A stretch of 64,000 nt of DNA. Origin: Paraburkholderia tagetis (GTDB lineage: Bacteria > Pseudomonadota > Gammaproteobacteria > Burkholderiales > Burkholderiaceae). Below, one piece after another: positions 1 through 9,003 of this stretch (position 1 is its first letter; every line of letters starts with the position of its first letter). The translations under genes and the position numbers were made by a program. The notes below the pieces were generated by a model. It was not told the origin of the DNA and did no database searches. It was given only the letters and a program-made list of their open reading frames with translations. Where the stretch lies: assembly GCF_022213065.1 (NCBI RefSeq), contig NZ_JAKLJA010000007.1, positions 124,001 through 188,000 of the forward strand. The letters run 5' to 3'.

Positions 1-480
1 GAGAAGGGCGGTCGCGGCAAGGAGCAGGAGCGCCGTCAGCCCGATCCGATGCAGACCTCGATGGGCTTCATCAACCGCGAGCCGGTGCTGAGCTCGCACG
101 GCGCGATGGGCCAGCCGCGCCAGCCCCGCCAGGGCCAGGGCCGCCGCGGTGCGGCGCAGGGTGGATTCGGCGGTTCGCAGGGCAACTTTGGCGGCGCGGG
201 TTTCGGTGGCGCGGGTTTTGGCGGTGGTACGGGCGGCAATCGCAGCAATCGCGGCAACAGCCGCAGCGGTACGCGTGACGTCGACGGCAACCGCGCACCC
301 GGCACGGGCAAGCGTGCGGGCGGCAATGCGAGCGGTAATGGCGGCAGCGGCGCTACCGGCGGCAATCGCCGCGGGCCGGGCAATAACGGCAACGCCAATA
401 CGAGCGGCAACCGCGCGCCGGGCGGCAACCGCAACGGCGGCCAGCGCGGCGCGCCGCGCAACCGTACGCGCGGGCACTGA
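1..480 (+). CDS. rluB: 3' end of a 23S rRNA pseudouridine synthase RluB (partial)
   Basis: The reading frame is open from the first base and ends in TGA at 478-480, so the catalytic part lies before the window. What remains is a low-complexity tail of about 159 residues, rich in Gly, Asn and Arg (repeated GGN, GFGG and GNR blocks). Such tails are typical of Burkholderia RluB, which makes pseudouridine at position 2605 of 23S rRNA. The tail is probably disordered and RNA-binding. The call rests mainly on its position directly before rimP-nusA-infB, the usual Burkholderia order, because no catalytic motif is visible. Another Gly/Arg-rich RNA-binding protein would be the main alternative. Confidence 0.66.
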   Translation, partial: EKGGRGKEQERRQPDPMQTSMGFINREPVLSSHGAMGQPRQPRQGQGRRGAAQGGFGGSQGNFGGAGFGGAGFGGGTGGNRSNRGNSRSGTRDVDGNRAPGTGKRAGGNASGNGGSGATGGNRRGPGNNGNANTSGNRAPGGNRNGGQRGAPRNRTRGH

Positions 481-505
481 GATCGGCTCCGGGCGGCCCG
501 CCAGT

Positions 506-534
506 TTGCGTTAAAGCCCAAAAAAGGCTACAAT
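506..534 (+). promoter_or_regulatory. sigma-70-like promoter of the rimP-nusA-infB operon
   Basis: TTGCGT at 506-511 is followed by a 17-bp spacer and TACAAT at 529-534. Transcription would start near 541, producing a leader of about 280 nt before the GTG start of rimP. It begins 26 bp after the rluB stop, so rimP-nusA-infB can be expressed separately from rluB. Confidence 0.6.
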
Positions 535-540
535 CTCGAA

Positions 541-625
541 GTCGCTGGGCGTGCGGCTTTTATTTGCGCCCCAGGTGCGACCACCTGGCTAAGTGAGAAG
601 ATGGGCGTTTCGCCCATTTTTTTTT
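541..625 (+). promoter_or_regulatory. structured leader of rimP with a possible attenuator
   Basis: Two hairpins follow the promoter. The first is perfect: CCAGGTG (571-577), loop CGAC, CACCTGG (582-588). The second is an intrinsic terminator at 601-625. An upstream segment, CTGGGCG at about 545-551, can pair with CGCCCCAG at about 567-574, which would exclude the first hairpin. Alternative pairings ahead of a terminator are the layout of an attenuator or of a short terminated leader RNA. The regulation itself is inferred. Confidence 0.45.
601..625 (+). terminator. intrinsic terminator in the rimP leader
   Basis: ATGGGCG (601-607), loop TTT and CGCCCAT (611-617) are followed by a run of Ts to about 625. 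It sits between the promoter at 506-534 and rimP. It therefore either ends a short leader RNA or attenuates the operon; rluB read-through would also stop here. Confidence 0.75.
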
Positions 626-824
626 GGTCCGCCCGAATTGATGCAAAAAGCAGAATGCAAACGCATCGTCGGCGCCGGAGCTGGCCGGAGCGGTCATCAT
701 CGTGGGGCAGGGTGCAAGTAGGTGCGAAAGGGTGAAAGCGCGCGCGCTCACCTGGCGCGCGGCCCGCGAATCCCGAATCACTGGAAGTTGCCGGCTCGCT
801 GCGCGAATATCTGGAGTGGGCATT

Positions 825-1283
825 GTGCAACTGACGGAACTGATTGAAACCACGGTCACCGGGCTCGGTTACGAGCTGGTCGACCTCGAGCGCACCGGGC
901 GCGGCATGCTGACCATCTACATCGATCAGCCCGCGGGTATCGCGATCGAGGACTGCGAGAAGGTCACGCGTCAGCTGCAGCACGTTCTGACGGTCGAAAA
1001 CATCGACTACGAGCGCCTCGAAGTCTCGTCGCCCGGCCTCGACCGTCCGCTAAAGAAACTGGCGGACTTCGAACGCTTCGCGGGCTGCGAAGCGGTCATC
1101 ACGTTGAAAAAGCCATTGGACGGACGGAAATCGTACCGCGGCATCGTGCATGCCCCGGAAGGCGAGACCATCGGTCTGGAATTCGAAGGGAAGGCGGGTC
1201 CTGCGATGCTCGATTTCACGCTCGCGGACATCGACAAAGCACGCCTTATCCCCAAAGTTGACTTTAGGAGCCGCAAACAATGA
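825..1283 (+). CDS. rimP: ribosome maturation factor RimP
   Basis: RimP binds the 30S precursor and promotes assembly of the small subunit. The 152-residue product has the normal family length. Its N-terminal alpha/beta domain (about residues 1-80) contains the conserved ELVDLE and SSPGLDRPL segments, and the C-terminal part is the SH3-like domain. I chose the GTG at 825 because GGAG lies 8 nt upstream and the protein then begins at the family's usual QLTELIE; a longer frame from 702 adds a non-conserved basic stretch. The stop overlaps the nusA start (ATGA), showing translational coupling. It is the first gene of the rimP-nusA-infB operon. Confidence 0.95.
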   Translation: MQLTELIETTVTGLGYELVDLERTGRGMLTIYIDQPAGIAIEDCEKVTRQLQHVLTVENIDYERLEVSSPGLDRPLKKLADFERFAGCEAVITLKKPLDGRKSYRGIVHAPEGETIGLEFEGKAGPAMLDFTLADIDKARLIPKVDFRSRKQ

Positions 1284-2755
1284 GTCGCGAAGTGTTGATG
1301 CTGGTGGATGCGCTGGCACGCGAGAAGAATGTCGACAAGGACGTGGTGTTCGCCGCCCTTGAAGCGGCGCTTGCGTCAGCCTCCAAGAAGCTCTTCGACG
1401 AGGATGCGGATATCCGCGTGCATATCGACCGCGAAAGCGGCGAGCACGAAACGTATCGCCGCTGGCGTGTCGTGCCGGACGAGGCGGGCCTGCAGGAGCC
1501 GGACCAGGAAATCCTGCTGTTCGAAGCCCGTGAGCAGAAGACCGACGCGCAGATCGACGAGTTCATCGAGCAGTCGGTGCCTTCGGTCGAGTTCGGCCGT
1601 ATCGGCGCGCAGGCCGCCAAGCAGGTCATCCTGCAGAAGGTGCGCGACGCCGAGCGCGAGCAGATCCTGAGCGACTTCCTCGAGCGCGGCGAAAGCATCA
1701 TGACCGGCACGGTCAAGCGCATGGACAAGGGCAATTTCATCGTCGAATCGGGTCGCGTCGAAGCGCTGCTGCGCCGCGACCAGCTGATTCCGAAGGAAAA
1801 CCTGCGCGTGGGCGACCGCGTGCGCGCCTGGATCGGCAAGATCGACCGCACCGCGCGCGGCCCGCAGATCGAACTCTCGCGCACCGCGCCCGAGTTCCTG
1901 ATGAAGCTGTTCGAGATGGAAGTGCCGGAAATCGAGCAGGGCCTTCTCGAGATCAAGGCAGCGGCGCGCGACCCTGGCGTGCGCGCCAAGATCGGCGTGG
2001 TGGCTTATGACAAGCGCATCGACCCGATCGGCACCTGCGTCGGTATCCGCGGCTCGCGCGTGCAGGCTGTGCGCAACGAGCTCGGTGGCGAAAACGTCGA
2101 CATCGTGCTATGGTCGGAAGATCCCGCCCAGTTCGTAATCGGCGCGCTCGCGCCGGCTGCCGTGCAGTCGATCGTCGTCGACGAAGAGAAGCACTCGATG
2201 GACGTTGTCGTCGACGAGAGCGAACTCGCGGTCGCCATCGGCCGCAGCGGCCAGAACGTGCGTCTTGCCAGCGAGCTCACCGGCTGGCAGATCAATATCA
2301 TGACGCCGGACGAATCCGCGCAGAAGCAGAACCAGGAGCGCACTGTGTTGCGCGACCTGTTCATGGCGCGTCTCGATGTGGACGAGGAAGTCGCCGACAT
2401 CCTGATCGACGAGGGCTTCACGAGCCTCGAAGAGATCGCTTACGTGCCGCTCAACGAAATGCTGGAAATCGAGGCGTTCGACGAGGACACCGTGCACGAA
2501 CTGCGCAACCGCGCGCGCGATGCGCTGCTCACGCAGGCCATCGCGAACGAGGAGAAGGTGGAAAGCGCTGCGCTGGATCTGAAGAGCCTCGACGGCATCG
2601 ACCCGGAGCTGCTGGCGAAGCTGGCGCAGCACGAGATTCACACCCGCGACGAGCTTGCCGAGCTGGCCGTGGATGAACTCACCGAAATGACGGGAATGGA
2701 AGAGGATGCCGCCAAGGCGTTGATCATGAAAGCGCGCGAGCACTGGTTCGAGTGA
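1280..2755 (+). CDS. nusA: transcription termination/antitermination factor NusA
   Basis: NusA binds RNA polymerase and nascent RNA, and controls pausing, termination and rRNA antitermination. The 491-residue protein shows the full order: an N-terminal polymerase-binding domain (to about 130), an S1 domain (about 135-200), two KH domains (with [10 protein letters not shown] and later [17 protein letters not shown]), and C-terminal acidic repeats built from helix-hairpin-helix motifs (about 350-490). The C-terminal repeats are typical of proteobacteria. Its ATG overlaps the rimP stop by 4 nt, and TAGGAG at 1265-1270 serves as ribosome binding site. infB follows after 165 nt that contain only a weak GCCCCGC/GCGGGGC stem. 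Confidence 0.97.
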   Translation: MSREVLMLVDALAREKNVDKDVVFAALEAALASASKKLFDEDADIRVHIDRESGEHETYRRWRVVPDEAGLQEPDQEILLFEAREQKTDAQIDEFIEQSVPSVEFGRIGAQAAKQVILQKVRDAEREQILSDFLERGESIMTGTVKRMDKGNFIVESGRVEALLRRDQLIPKENLRVGDRVRAWIGKIDRTARGPQIELSRTAPEFLMKLFEMEVPEIEQGLLEIKAAARDPGVRAKIGVVAYDKRIDPIGTCVGIRGSRVQAVRNELGGENVDIVLWSEDPAQFVIGALAPAAVQSIVVDEEKHSMDVVVDESELAVAIGRSGQNVRLASELTGWQINIMTPDESAQKQNQERTVLRDLFMARLDVDEEVADILIDEGFTSLEEIAYVPLNEMLEIEAFDEDTVHELRNRARDALLTQAIANEEKVESAALDLKSLDGIDPELLAKLAQHEIHTRDELAELAVDELTEMTGMEEDAAKALIMKAREHWFE

Positions 2756-2920
2756 CCTGGCAACAGGTACGGAACCCGGGCGCGACGAGCAGGAAGCGAC
2801 CATGACCCATTGAACTGATCGCGGCCGCCCCGCTAGCTGGATGCACAAGCGGCGGGGCACTCGGTGCCGCATGAACCGATGTCAACCGCAAGGAATCGGT
2901 CCTTGCATTAAGAGGAATGA

Positions 2921-5884
2921 ATGGCGAGTAACAACGTAGCCCAATTTGCCGCGGAACTGAAAATGCCTGCAGGCGTGCTGCTGGAGCAGTTGCAGGCGGC
3001 GGGCGTCACGAAAGCGAGCGAAGCTGACTCCTTGTCCGAAACGGACAAGGCGCGTCTGCTCGACCACTTGCGCAAGTCTCACGGCTCGACTGATGCAGAC
3101 AAGCGCAAGATCACGCTGACGAAACGGCATACGTCGGAAATCAAGCAGTCCGACTCCACGGGTAAGGCTCGCACCATTCAGGTCGAGGTGCGCAAGAAGC
3201 GCACGTTCGTCCGCCGCGACGAGTCCGCCGAGCAGGCGGAGGCATCGAATCATGCCGCCGACGCAGCCGTTGCCGCCGAAGAGGCGGAACTGCAGCGCCG
3301 CGAAGAGGAAGCGCGCCGCGAGGCCGAGTTGCTCGAGCATCAGGCTCAGGAGCTCAAGGAGCGCCAGGAGCGCCTCGCGCTAGAAGAGGCGGAGCGCCGC
3401 GCACGCGAAGAGGCCGCCGAGGCCGAGCGCCGCCGCGCCGAGGAAGAAGCCTCGCAAAAGAAGGCCGCAGCCGAGGCCGCCGCGCGCGAACTGGCCGCGC
3501 AGGCCGTGGCTGCACAACGCACCGCAGAGAGCGAAGCGACCAAGGAAGTGAAGCAGCAACAAGACCAACAGGACGAGCAGCGCGCCGCAGCCGAGCGCGC
3601 CGCACAGCGCGAAGCGGCCCAGAAGGCCGAAGCAGCCGCGCGCGAGGCCGCCGAGAAGGCGCAGAAGGAACAGGAAGAGATCGCTCGCCGCCGTGCGGCC
3701 GCCGAGGCCGAAGCGCGCGCGATCCGCGAAATGATGAACACGCCGCGCAAGGCGCAGGTGAAGGCGGTCGAACCGCCCAAGCCCGTCGAGCCGCCGAAGC
3801 CCGCCGAGGCCAAGGGCACGTTGCACAAGCCGGCGCGTCCGGAAGGCCAGGCGCGTCCGGCCGCGGGTGCGTCGGGTGCCGGTGCGAAGAAGCCCGCGAC
3901 CACGGCTGCGCCCTCCACGAGCGCGCCGGGTGCCGGCGCGGGCGACCGCAACAAGAAGCCGGGCGCCGGCAAGGGCGGCTGGCAGGACGACGCCGCCAAG
4001 CGCCGCGGGATCAAGACGCGCGGCGACTCGTCGGGCGGCGTGGACCGCGGTTGGCGCGGTGGCCCGAAGGGCCGTGGCCGTCACCAGGACAATTCGTCGA
4101 CGTTCCAGGCGCCGACCGAGCCGATCGTGCGTGAAGTGCACGTGCCGGAAACCATCACGGTGGCCGACCTCGCGCACAAGATGGCCGTGAAGGCGTCGGA
4201 AGTCATCAAGGTGATGATGAAGATGGGCCAGATGGTCACCATCAACCAGATGCTCGACCAGGAAACGGCGATGATCATCGTCGAGGAACTCGGCCACCGT
4301 GCGGTTGCCGCGAAGCTCGACGATCCGGAAGCACTGCTGGTCGAAGGTCAAACCACCGCAACGGACGCCGAGCAACTGCCGCGTCCGCCGGTCGTCACCG
4401 TCATGGGTCACGTCGACCACGGCAAGACCTCGCTGCTCGACTACATCCGCCGCGCCAAGGTCGCAGCGGGCGAAGCGGGCGGCATTACGCAGCATATCGG
4501 CGCTTACCACGTGGATACGCCGCGCGGCGTGATCACGTTCCTCGACACGCCGGGTCACGAGGCCTTCACGGCCATGCGTGCCCGCGGTGCGAAGGCAACC
4601 GATATCGTCATTCTCGTGGTGGCTGCCGACGACGGCGTGATGCCGCAGACGAAGGAAGCCATCTCGCACGCGAAGGCGGCCGGTGTGCCGCTCGTCGTGG
4701 CAATCAACAAGATCGACAAGCCGGATGCGAATCTGGAGCGCGTGAAGCAGGAGCTCGTGGCGGAAGGCGTCGTGCCGGAAGAGTACGGTGGCGATTCGCC
4801 GTTTGTGCCGGTGTCGGCCAAGACCGGCGCGGGCATCGACGACCTGCTCGAAAACGTGCTGCTGCAGGCCGAAGTGCTGGAGCTGACGGCTCCGGTCGAA
4901 GCGCCGGCCAAGGGTCTCGTGATCGAAGCGAAGCTCGACAAGGGCAAGGGCCCGGTCGCGACCATTCTGGTGCAGTCGGGTACGCTCAATCGCGGCGACG
5001 TCGTGCTCGCAGGCAGCGCCTACGGCCGCGTTCGAGCGATGCTCGACGAAACCGGCAAGCCCACGAAGGAAGCGGGTCCGTCGATCCCGGTCGAAATCCA
5101 GGGTCTTTCGGAAGTGCCGGGTGCGGGCGAAGAAGTCATCGTGCTGCCGGACGAGCGCAAGGCGCGCGAAATCGCCATGTTCCGTCAAGGCAAGTTCCGC
5201 GACGTCAAGCTGGCGAAGCAGCAGGCCGCGAAGCTCGAAAACATGCTCGAGCAGATGGCGGAAGGCGAAGTGCAGAACCTGCCGCTCATCGTCAAGGCGG
5301 ACGTGCAGGGCTCGCAGGAAGCGCTGGTGCAATCGCTGCTCAAACTGTCGACCAGCGAAGTGCGCGTGCAGATCGTGCACAGCGCGGTCGGTGCGATCAG
5401 CGAGTCGGACGTCAACCTGGCAACGGCTTCGAAGGCGGTCATCATCGGCTTCAATACGCGTGCGGATGCGCAGGCGCGTAAGGTGGCCGAGGCGAACGGC
5501 ATCGACATCCGCTACTACAACATCATCTATGACGCAGTGGATGAGGTGAAGGCGGCGATGTCGGGCATGCTGGCGCCGGAGAAGCGCGAGACGGTCACGG
5601 GTATGGCCGAGGTGCGTCAGGTGATCCGCGTGCCGAAGGTTGGCCTGATCGCGGGTTGTATGGTCACGGACGGTTTCGTCAAGCGTTCGTCGTCGGTGCG
5701 CGTGATTCGCAACAACGTGGTCATCCATACCGGCGAACTCGACTCGCTCAAGCGCTTCAAGGACGACGTCAAGGAAGTCAAGCAGGGCTTCGAGTGCGGT
5801 ATGTCGATCAAGAACTTCAACGACATCGTCGAAGGCGACCAGTTCGAAGTGTTCGAGATCACCGAAGTCGCGCGTACGCTGTAA
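2921..5884 (+). CDS. infB: translation initiation factor IF-2
   Basis: IF-2 is the GTPase that places fMet-tRNA on the 30S subunit and promotes subunit joining. The product is 987 residues, long as usual in Burkholderia. An N-terminal IF2_N domain is followed by a charged Ala/Glu/Arg coiled-coil region (about 110-290) and a Pro/Ala/Gly linker (to about 390). The G domain carries GHVDHGKT at 496-503, DTPGHE from 542 and NKID from 596, followed by the beta-barrel and C-terminal domains. The start has AGAGGA just upstream. A second internal start in the linker, as in E. coli, is possible but not evident from sequence alone. Confidence 0.97.
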   Translation: MASNNVAQFAAELKMPAGVLLEQLQAAGVTKASEADSLSETDKARLLDHLRKSHGSTDADKRKITLTKRHTSEIKQSDSTGKARTIQVEVRKKRTFVRRDESAEQAEASNHAADAAVAAEEAELQRREEEARREAELLEHQAQELKERQERLALEEAERRAREEAAEAERRRAEEEASQKKAAAEAAARELAAQAVAAQRTAESEATKEVKQQQDQQDEQRAAAERAAQREAAQKAEAAAREAAEKAQKEQEEIARRRAAAEAEARAIREMMNTPRKAQVKAVEPPKPVEPPKPAEAKGTLHKPARPEGQARPAAGASGAGAKKPATTAAPSTSAPGAGAGDRNKKPGAGKGGWQDDAAKRRGIKTRGDSSGGVDRGWRGGPKGRGRHQDNSSTFQAPTEPIVREVHVPETITVADLAHKMAVKASEVIKVMMKMGQMVTINQMLDQETAMIIVEELGHRAVAAKLDDPEALLVEGQTTATDAEQLPRPPVVTVMGHVDHGKTSLLDYIRRAKVAAGEAGGITQHIGAYHVDTPRGVITFLDTPGHEAFTAMRARGAKATDIVILVVAADDGVMPQTKEAISHAKAAGVPLVVAINKIDKPDANLERVKQELVAEGVVPEEYGGDSPFVPVSAKTGAGIDDLLENVLLQAEVLELTAPVEAPAKGLVIEAKLDKGKGPVATILVQSGTLNRGDVVLAGSAYGRVRAMLDETGKPTKEAGPSIPVEIQGLSEVPGAGEEVIVLPDERKAREIAMFRQGKFRDVKLAKQQAAKLENMLEQMAEGEVQNLPLIVKADVQGSQEALVQSLLKLSTSEVRVQIVHSAVGAISESDVNLATASKAVIIGFNTRADAQARKVAEANGIDIRYYNIIYDAVDEVKAAMSGMLAPEKRETVTGMAEVRQVIRVPKVGLIAGCMVTDGFVKRSSSVRVIRNNVVIHTGELDSLKRFKDDVKEVKQGFECGMSIKNFNDIVEGDQFEVFEITEVARTL

Positions 5885-5896
5885 TTCAGCGGCGCA

Positions 5897-5923
5897 CGCG
5901 GGCGGGTTTTCATGCCGCCCGCG
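5897..5923. repeat. strong stem-loop after infB
   Basis: CGCGGGCGG (5897-5905) and CCGCCCGCG (5915-5923) form a perfect 9-bp stem with a 9-nt loop, 13 nt after the infB stop. The bases that follow are only mildly T-rich, so it could stabilise the mRNA end or act together with the next hairpin. Confidence 0.5.
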
Positions 5924-5948
5924 GGTTTAGCCGCGAGTTTTGCCGATA

Positions 5949-5991
5949 ACGGGCGGGGCAGGCGCTGGCCAGCTCCGCCCGTTTTGTTTTT
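5949..5991 (+). terminator. intrinsic terminator between infB and rbfA
   Basis: ACGGGCGG (5949-5956) pairs with CCGCCCGT (5975-5982), and TTTGTTTTT follows to 5991. It lies directly before rbfA, which has no obvious promoter of its own after the hairpin. It probably lowers read-through into rbfA-truB instead of ending the operon completely. Confidence 0.7.
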
Positions 5992-6000
5992 GGAATCATC

Positions 6001-6366
6001 ATGCCGAAAAAACGTTCTTCCCCGAATCGCAACGTGCAGATCGCCGACCAGATCCAGCGCGACCTCTCCGAGCTGATGCGCGAAGTGAAGGATCCGCGCG
6101 TGGGTCTCGTCACGATCCAGAGCGTGGAGCTTACGCCCGACTACGCGCACGCGAAGGTCTACTTCACGACGCTCACGGGCGACCCGAAGACCACGCAGGA
6201 AGCGCTCAATCACGCCGCTGGCCATCTTCATAACCAGTTGTTCAAGCGCTTGCATATCCACACGGTGCCGACGCTGCATTTCCACTACGACCAGTCGATC
6301 GAAAAGGGTGTCGAGATGTCGCGTCTCATCGACGAGGCGAACGCCTCGCGCGCGAAGGACGACTGA
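6001..6366 (+). CDS. rbfA: 30S ribosome-binding factor RbfA
   Basis: RbfA is a small KH-fold protein that binds the immature 30S subunit near the 5' end of 16S rRNA and is needed for late processing and cold growth. The 121-residue product has family length and shows the N-terminal [13 protein letters not shown] helix, the [24 protein letters not shown] core, and a C-terminal PTLHFHYD segment followed by a charged tail. It lies 10 nt after the terminator between infB and rbfA and 11 nt before truB, so rbfA and truB are co-transcribed. The order infB-rbfA-truB is conserved widely in bacteria, which supports the call. Confidence 0.96.
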   Translation: MPKKRSSPNRNVQIADQIQRDLSELMREVKDPRVGLVTIQSVELTPDYAHAKVYFTTLTGDPKTTQEALNHAAGHLHNQLFKRLHIHTVPTLHFHYDQSIEKGVEMSRLIDEANASRAKDD

Positions 6367-6377
6367 CGCCGCCACGC

Positions 6378-7361
6378 ATGACTGCATCATCGAAAAAGAA
6401 TCAGGGCGAACAGCGACCTGACGCGGCCCGTCCGAAGGTGCCGCGCCGTTTGCTCGACGGCGTGCTGCTGCTGGACAAGCCGATTGGCCTGTCCAGCAAC
6501 GACGCGTTGATCCGCGCGAAGCGTCTCTTTCGCGTGAAGAAGGCGGGCCACACCGGCACGCTCGATCCGCTTGCGACGGGCCTGCTGCCGCTGTGTTTCG
6601 GCGAGGCGACCAAGTTCTCGCAGGATCTGCTCGACGCCGACAAAACCTACGAGGCGGCCATGCGCCTCGGCATTCGCACCACGACGGGCGATGCCGAAGG
6701 CGAAGCCATCGAGACCCGCGAGGTGCGCTGCGACGAAGCCGCCGTGCGCGCAGCGATGACGAAATTCGTCGGCGAAATAGTGCAGGTGCCGCCGATGTAC
6801 TCGGCGCTCAAGCGCGACGGCAAACCGCTCTATGAATACGCGCGTGCCGGCCAGACGGTCGAGCGCGAAGGGCGCCAGGTAACGATCCTTGCGCTGGAGA
6901 TGATCGCTTGCGGGCTGCCGGCCATTGCCGAGGTTACGTTCCGCGTTACGTGCAGCAAGGGCACTTATGTGCGCACGCTCGCGGAGGACATCGGCGAGGC
7001 GCTCGGGTGCGGTGCGCATCTCGTGATGCTGCGGCGCACGGGCGTGGGCGCGCTCACGCTCGAGCATGCGGTGACGCTGGATGCGCTCACGGCCGCCGAC
7101 GAGCCCGCGCGTGACGCATGGCTCCAGCCCGTGGACGCGCTGCTTTCCACGTTTCCGGCCGTGACGCTGAACGCCGAGGCGGCGCGACGTTTCACACACG
7201 GCCAGCGCTTGCCGCTCAACGAACTCGTGCTCGACCGCGCGGCCTGCGAAGCAGCCGATCGCGTGCGCGTGTATGACGAGGGCGCACGCCTGCTCGGCGT
7301 GGCGAAGGCGGCCAATGGCGTGCTCGCGCCGGAGCGGCTGGTGGTGAGCGGCGCGGCCTGA
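6378..7361 (+). CDS. truB: tRNA pseudouridine(55) synthase TruB
   Basis: TruB converts U55 of the T-loop of most tRNAs to pseudouridine and also acts as a tRNA chaperone. The 327-residue protein has the catalytic motif GHTGTLDPLATGLLP with the nucleophile Asp at residue 63, the YEAAMRLG and SALKRDGKPLYEYAR segments, the CSKGTYVRTLAEDIG motif, and a C-terminal PUA-like domain (about 250-325) for RNA contact. A short basic N-terminal extension precedes the core. It ends 27 nt from the convergent emrB gene, closing the translation operon. Confidence 0.96.
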   Translation: MTASSKKNQGEQRPDAARPKVPRRLLDGVLLLDKPIGLSSNDALIRAKRLFRVKKAGHTGTLDPLATGLLPLCFGEATKFSQDLLDADKTYEAAMRLGIRTTTGDAEGEAIETREVRCDEAAVRAAMTKFVGEIVQVPPMYSALKRDGKPLYEYARAGQTVEREGRQVTILALEMIACGLPAIAEVTFRVTCSKGTYVRTLAEDIGEALGCGAHLVMLRRTGVGALTLEHAVTLDALTAADEPARDAWLQPVDALLSTFPAVTLNAEAARRFTHGQRLPLNELVLDRAACEAADRVRVYDEGARLLGVAKAANGVLAPERLVVSGAA

Positions 7362-7388
7362 CTGGATTCGGTGCGCGCGCAACTTTCC

Positions 7389-8954
7389 TTAGTGTGCAGC
7401 CGAAGCCGCCGCGCCCGCATCGGCGCCGCCCGCGCGATCGGGACGCGTGACCCAGATTAGCGCGATCAGCACGATGAAGATCGCCGAGGAAATCCAGAAC
7501 AAGTCGTTCACGCCGAGCTGGGCCGCCTGCTGCGAGACCATGCGGTCGAACAGCCCGTGTGCTTGCGAGGGATCGAGTCCGGCCGCGTTCTGCATCTGCT
7601 GCATCGACTGGTTGAAGATCGGGTTGGTCGGCGTGGCTTGCTCGGTGAGGCGCGCGTGGTGGAACGTGGTGCGATGGTCCCACGCCGTTTCGAAGATCGA
7701 GGTGCCGATGCCGCCGCACATGATCCGCACGAAGTTCGACAAGCCCGATGCCGCGGGAATGCGATTGCCGGGCAGACCCGAGAGCGTGATCGAGACGAGC
7801 GGAATGAAGAGGCCCGCCATGCCGATGCCCTGGATCAAGGTAGGCACCGTGAGCGCCCAGGTGTCCACGCCGGTCGTGTACTGCGAGCGCATCCAGAAGC
7901 ACAGCGCGAACACCACGAATGCCGCCGTCGCGATATAGCGCGGGTCGGTGCGCGGGAGGATGCGGCCCGTGATCGGCGAGAGCATGATCGCGAAGAAGCC
8001 CACGGGCGCCATGATGATGCCCGCGTCGGTGGCGGTGTAGCCCAGCGTGGTTTGCAGCCACAACGGCAGCAGCACGAGATTGCCGAAGTAAAGGCCGTAG
8101 CCCACCGAAAGCGCAATCGTCGCGCCCGTGAAGTTGCGTCTCGCGAACAGCGAGAGATCGACCACCGGGTGATCGGCGGTCAGCTCCCAGACCACGAAGA
8201 ACGCGAAGGCGACCACGGCCGTGAGAGCAAGCACGATGATCGTCGTCGACGCGAACCAGTCGAGATCCTTGCCCTTGTCGAGCATGACCTGCAGCGAGCC
8301 GACCCAGACGATCAGGAGTCCCAGGCCCACGCCGTCGATGGGCGCCTTCCTGATGACCGAATCGCGGTTGCGGAAGATCGCCCACGTGGCGAAGGCGGCC
8401 AGGATGCCCACCGGGATGTTCACATAGAAGATCCACGGCCACGAGATGTTGTCCGAGATCCAGCCGCCGAGAATCGGGCCGGCCACCGGCGCGATCAGCG
8501 TGGTCATCGACCACATCGAGAGCGCGATGGGCGCCTTCGCGCGCGGATAGCTCGCGAGCAGCAGCGTTTGCGAGAGCGGGATCATCGGGCCGGCCACGGC
8601 GCCTTGCAGCACGCGCGACGCGAGCAGGAAGGGCAGGTTGGGCGAGAGGCCGCACATCCACGACGAAATCACGAACAGGATGATCGACGCCATGAACAGG
8701 CGCACCTGGCCGATGCGATCGGTGAGCCAGCCGGTCAGCGGCACGGAGATCGCGTTGGCGACCGCGAACGAGGTGATGACCCACGTGCCCTGATCGGAGG
8801 CGACGCCGAGGTCGCCCGAGATCGTTGGGATCGACACGTTCGCGATCGAGGTGTCCAGCACGTTCATGAACACGGCGAGCGACACCGCGATGGTGCCGAT
8901 CACGAGTTGCGCGCCTTGCAGCGGCGGATGGACTACGGGTTGTTGTGCTGCCAT
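7389..8954 (-). CDS. emrB: DHA2-family multidrug efflux permease (EmrB type)
   Basis: This is the inner-membrane proton-drug antiporter of a tripartite pump. The 521-residue protein begins with the DHA2 signature (LDTSIANVSIPTISGDLGV) and has about 14 hydrophobic segments, the length and topology expected for EmrB/QacA-like permeases. It is the last gene of a minus-strand operon, 49 nt downstream of the membrane fusion protein and after the outer-membrane component. Substrates cannot be read from the sequence; the family exports hydrophobic toxins and uncouplers. The Ala-rich C-terminus is cytoplasmic. Confidence 0.93.
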   Translation of the reverse strand: MAAQQPVVHPPLQGAQLVIGTIAVSLAVFMNVLDTSIANVSIPTISGDLGVASDQGTWVITSFAVANAISVPLTGWLTDRIGQVRLFMASIILFVISSWMCGLSPNLPFLLASRVLQGAVAGPMIPLSQTLLLASYPRAKAPIALSMWSMTTLIAPVAGPILGGWISDNISWPWIFYVNIPVGILAAFATWAIFRNRDSVIRKAPIDGVGLGLLIVWVGSLQVMLDKGKDLDWFASTTIIVLALTAVVAFAFFVVWELTADHPVVDLSLFARRNFTGATIALSVGYGLYFGNLVLLPLWLQTTLGYTATDAGIIMAPVGFFAIMLSPITGRILPRTDPRYIATAAFVVFALCFWMRSQYTTGVDTWALTVPTLIQGIGMAGLFIPLVSITLSGLPGNRIPAASGLSNFVRIMCGGIGTSIFETAWDHRTTFHHARLTEQATPTNPIFNQSMQQMQNAAGLDPSQAHGLFDRMVSQQAAQLGVNDLFWISSAIFIVLIALIWVTRPDRAGGADAGAAASAAH

Positions 8955-9003
8955 CGAGTGCCTGGTGATTGACTGCCCGGTGTATTTCGTGGCGCGCGCG
9001 GGC

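Noticed and set aside
49..480. The Gly/Asn-rich frame at the window start as a separate 143-residue gene beginning at ATG 49
   Set aside because: The frame is open to base 1 with the same character and no ribosome binding site precedes ATG 49; it is the tail of a longer gene.
3380..5728. A 782-codon open frame on the strand opposite infB
   Set aside because: It is the antisense shadow of infB caused by strong GC3 bias; the product is His/Arg/Asp-rich, has no domain, and infB is beyond doubt.
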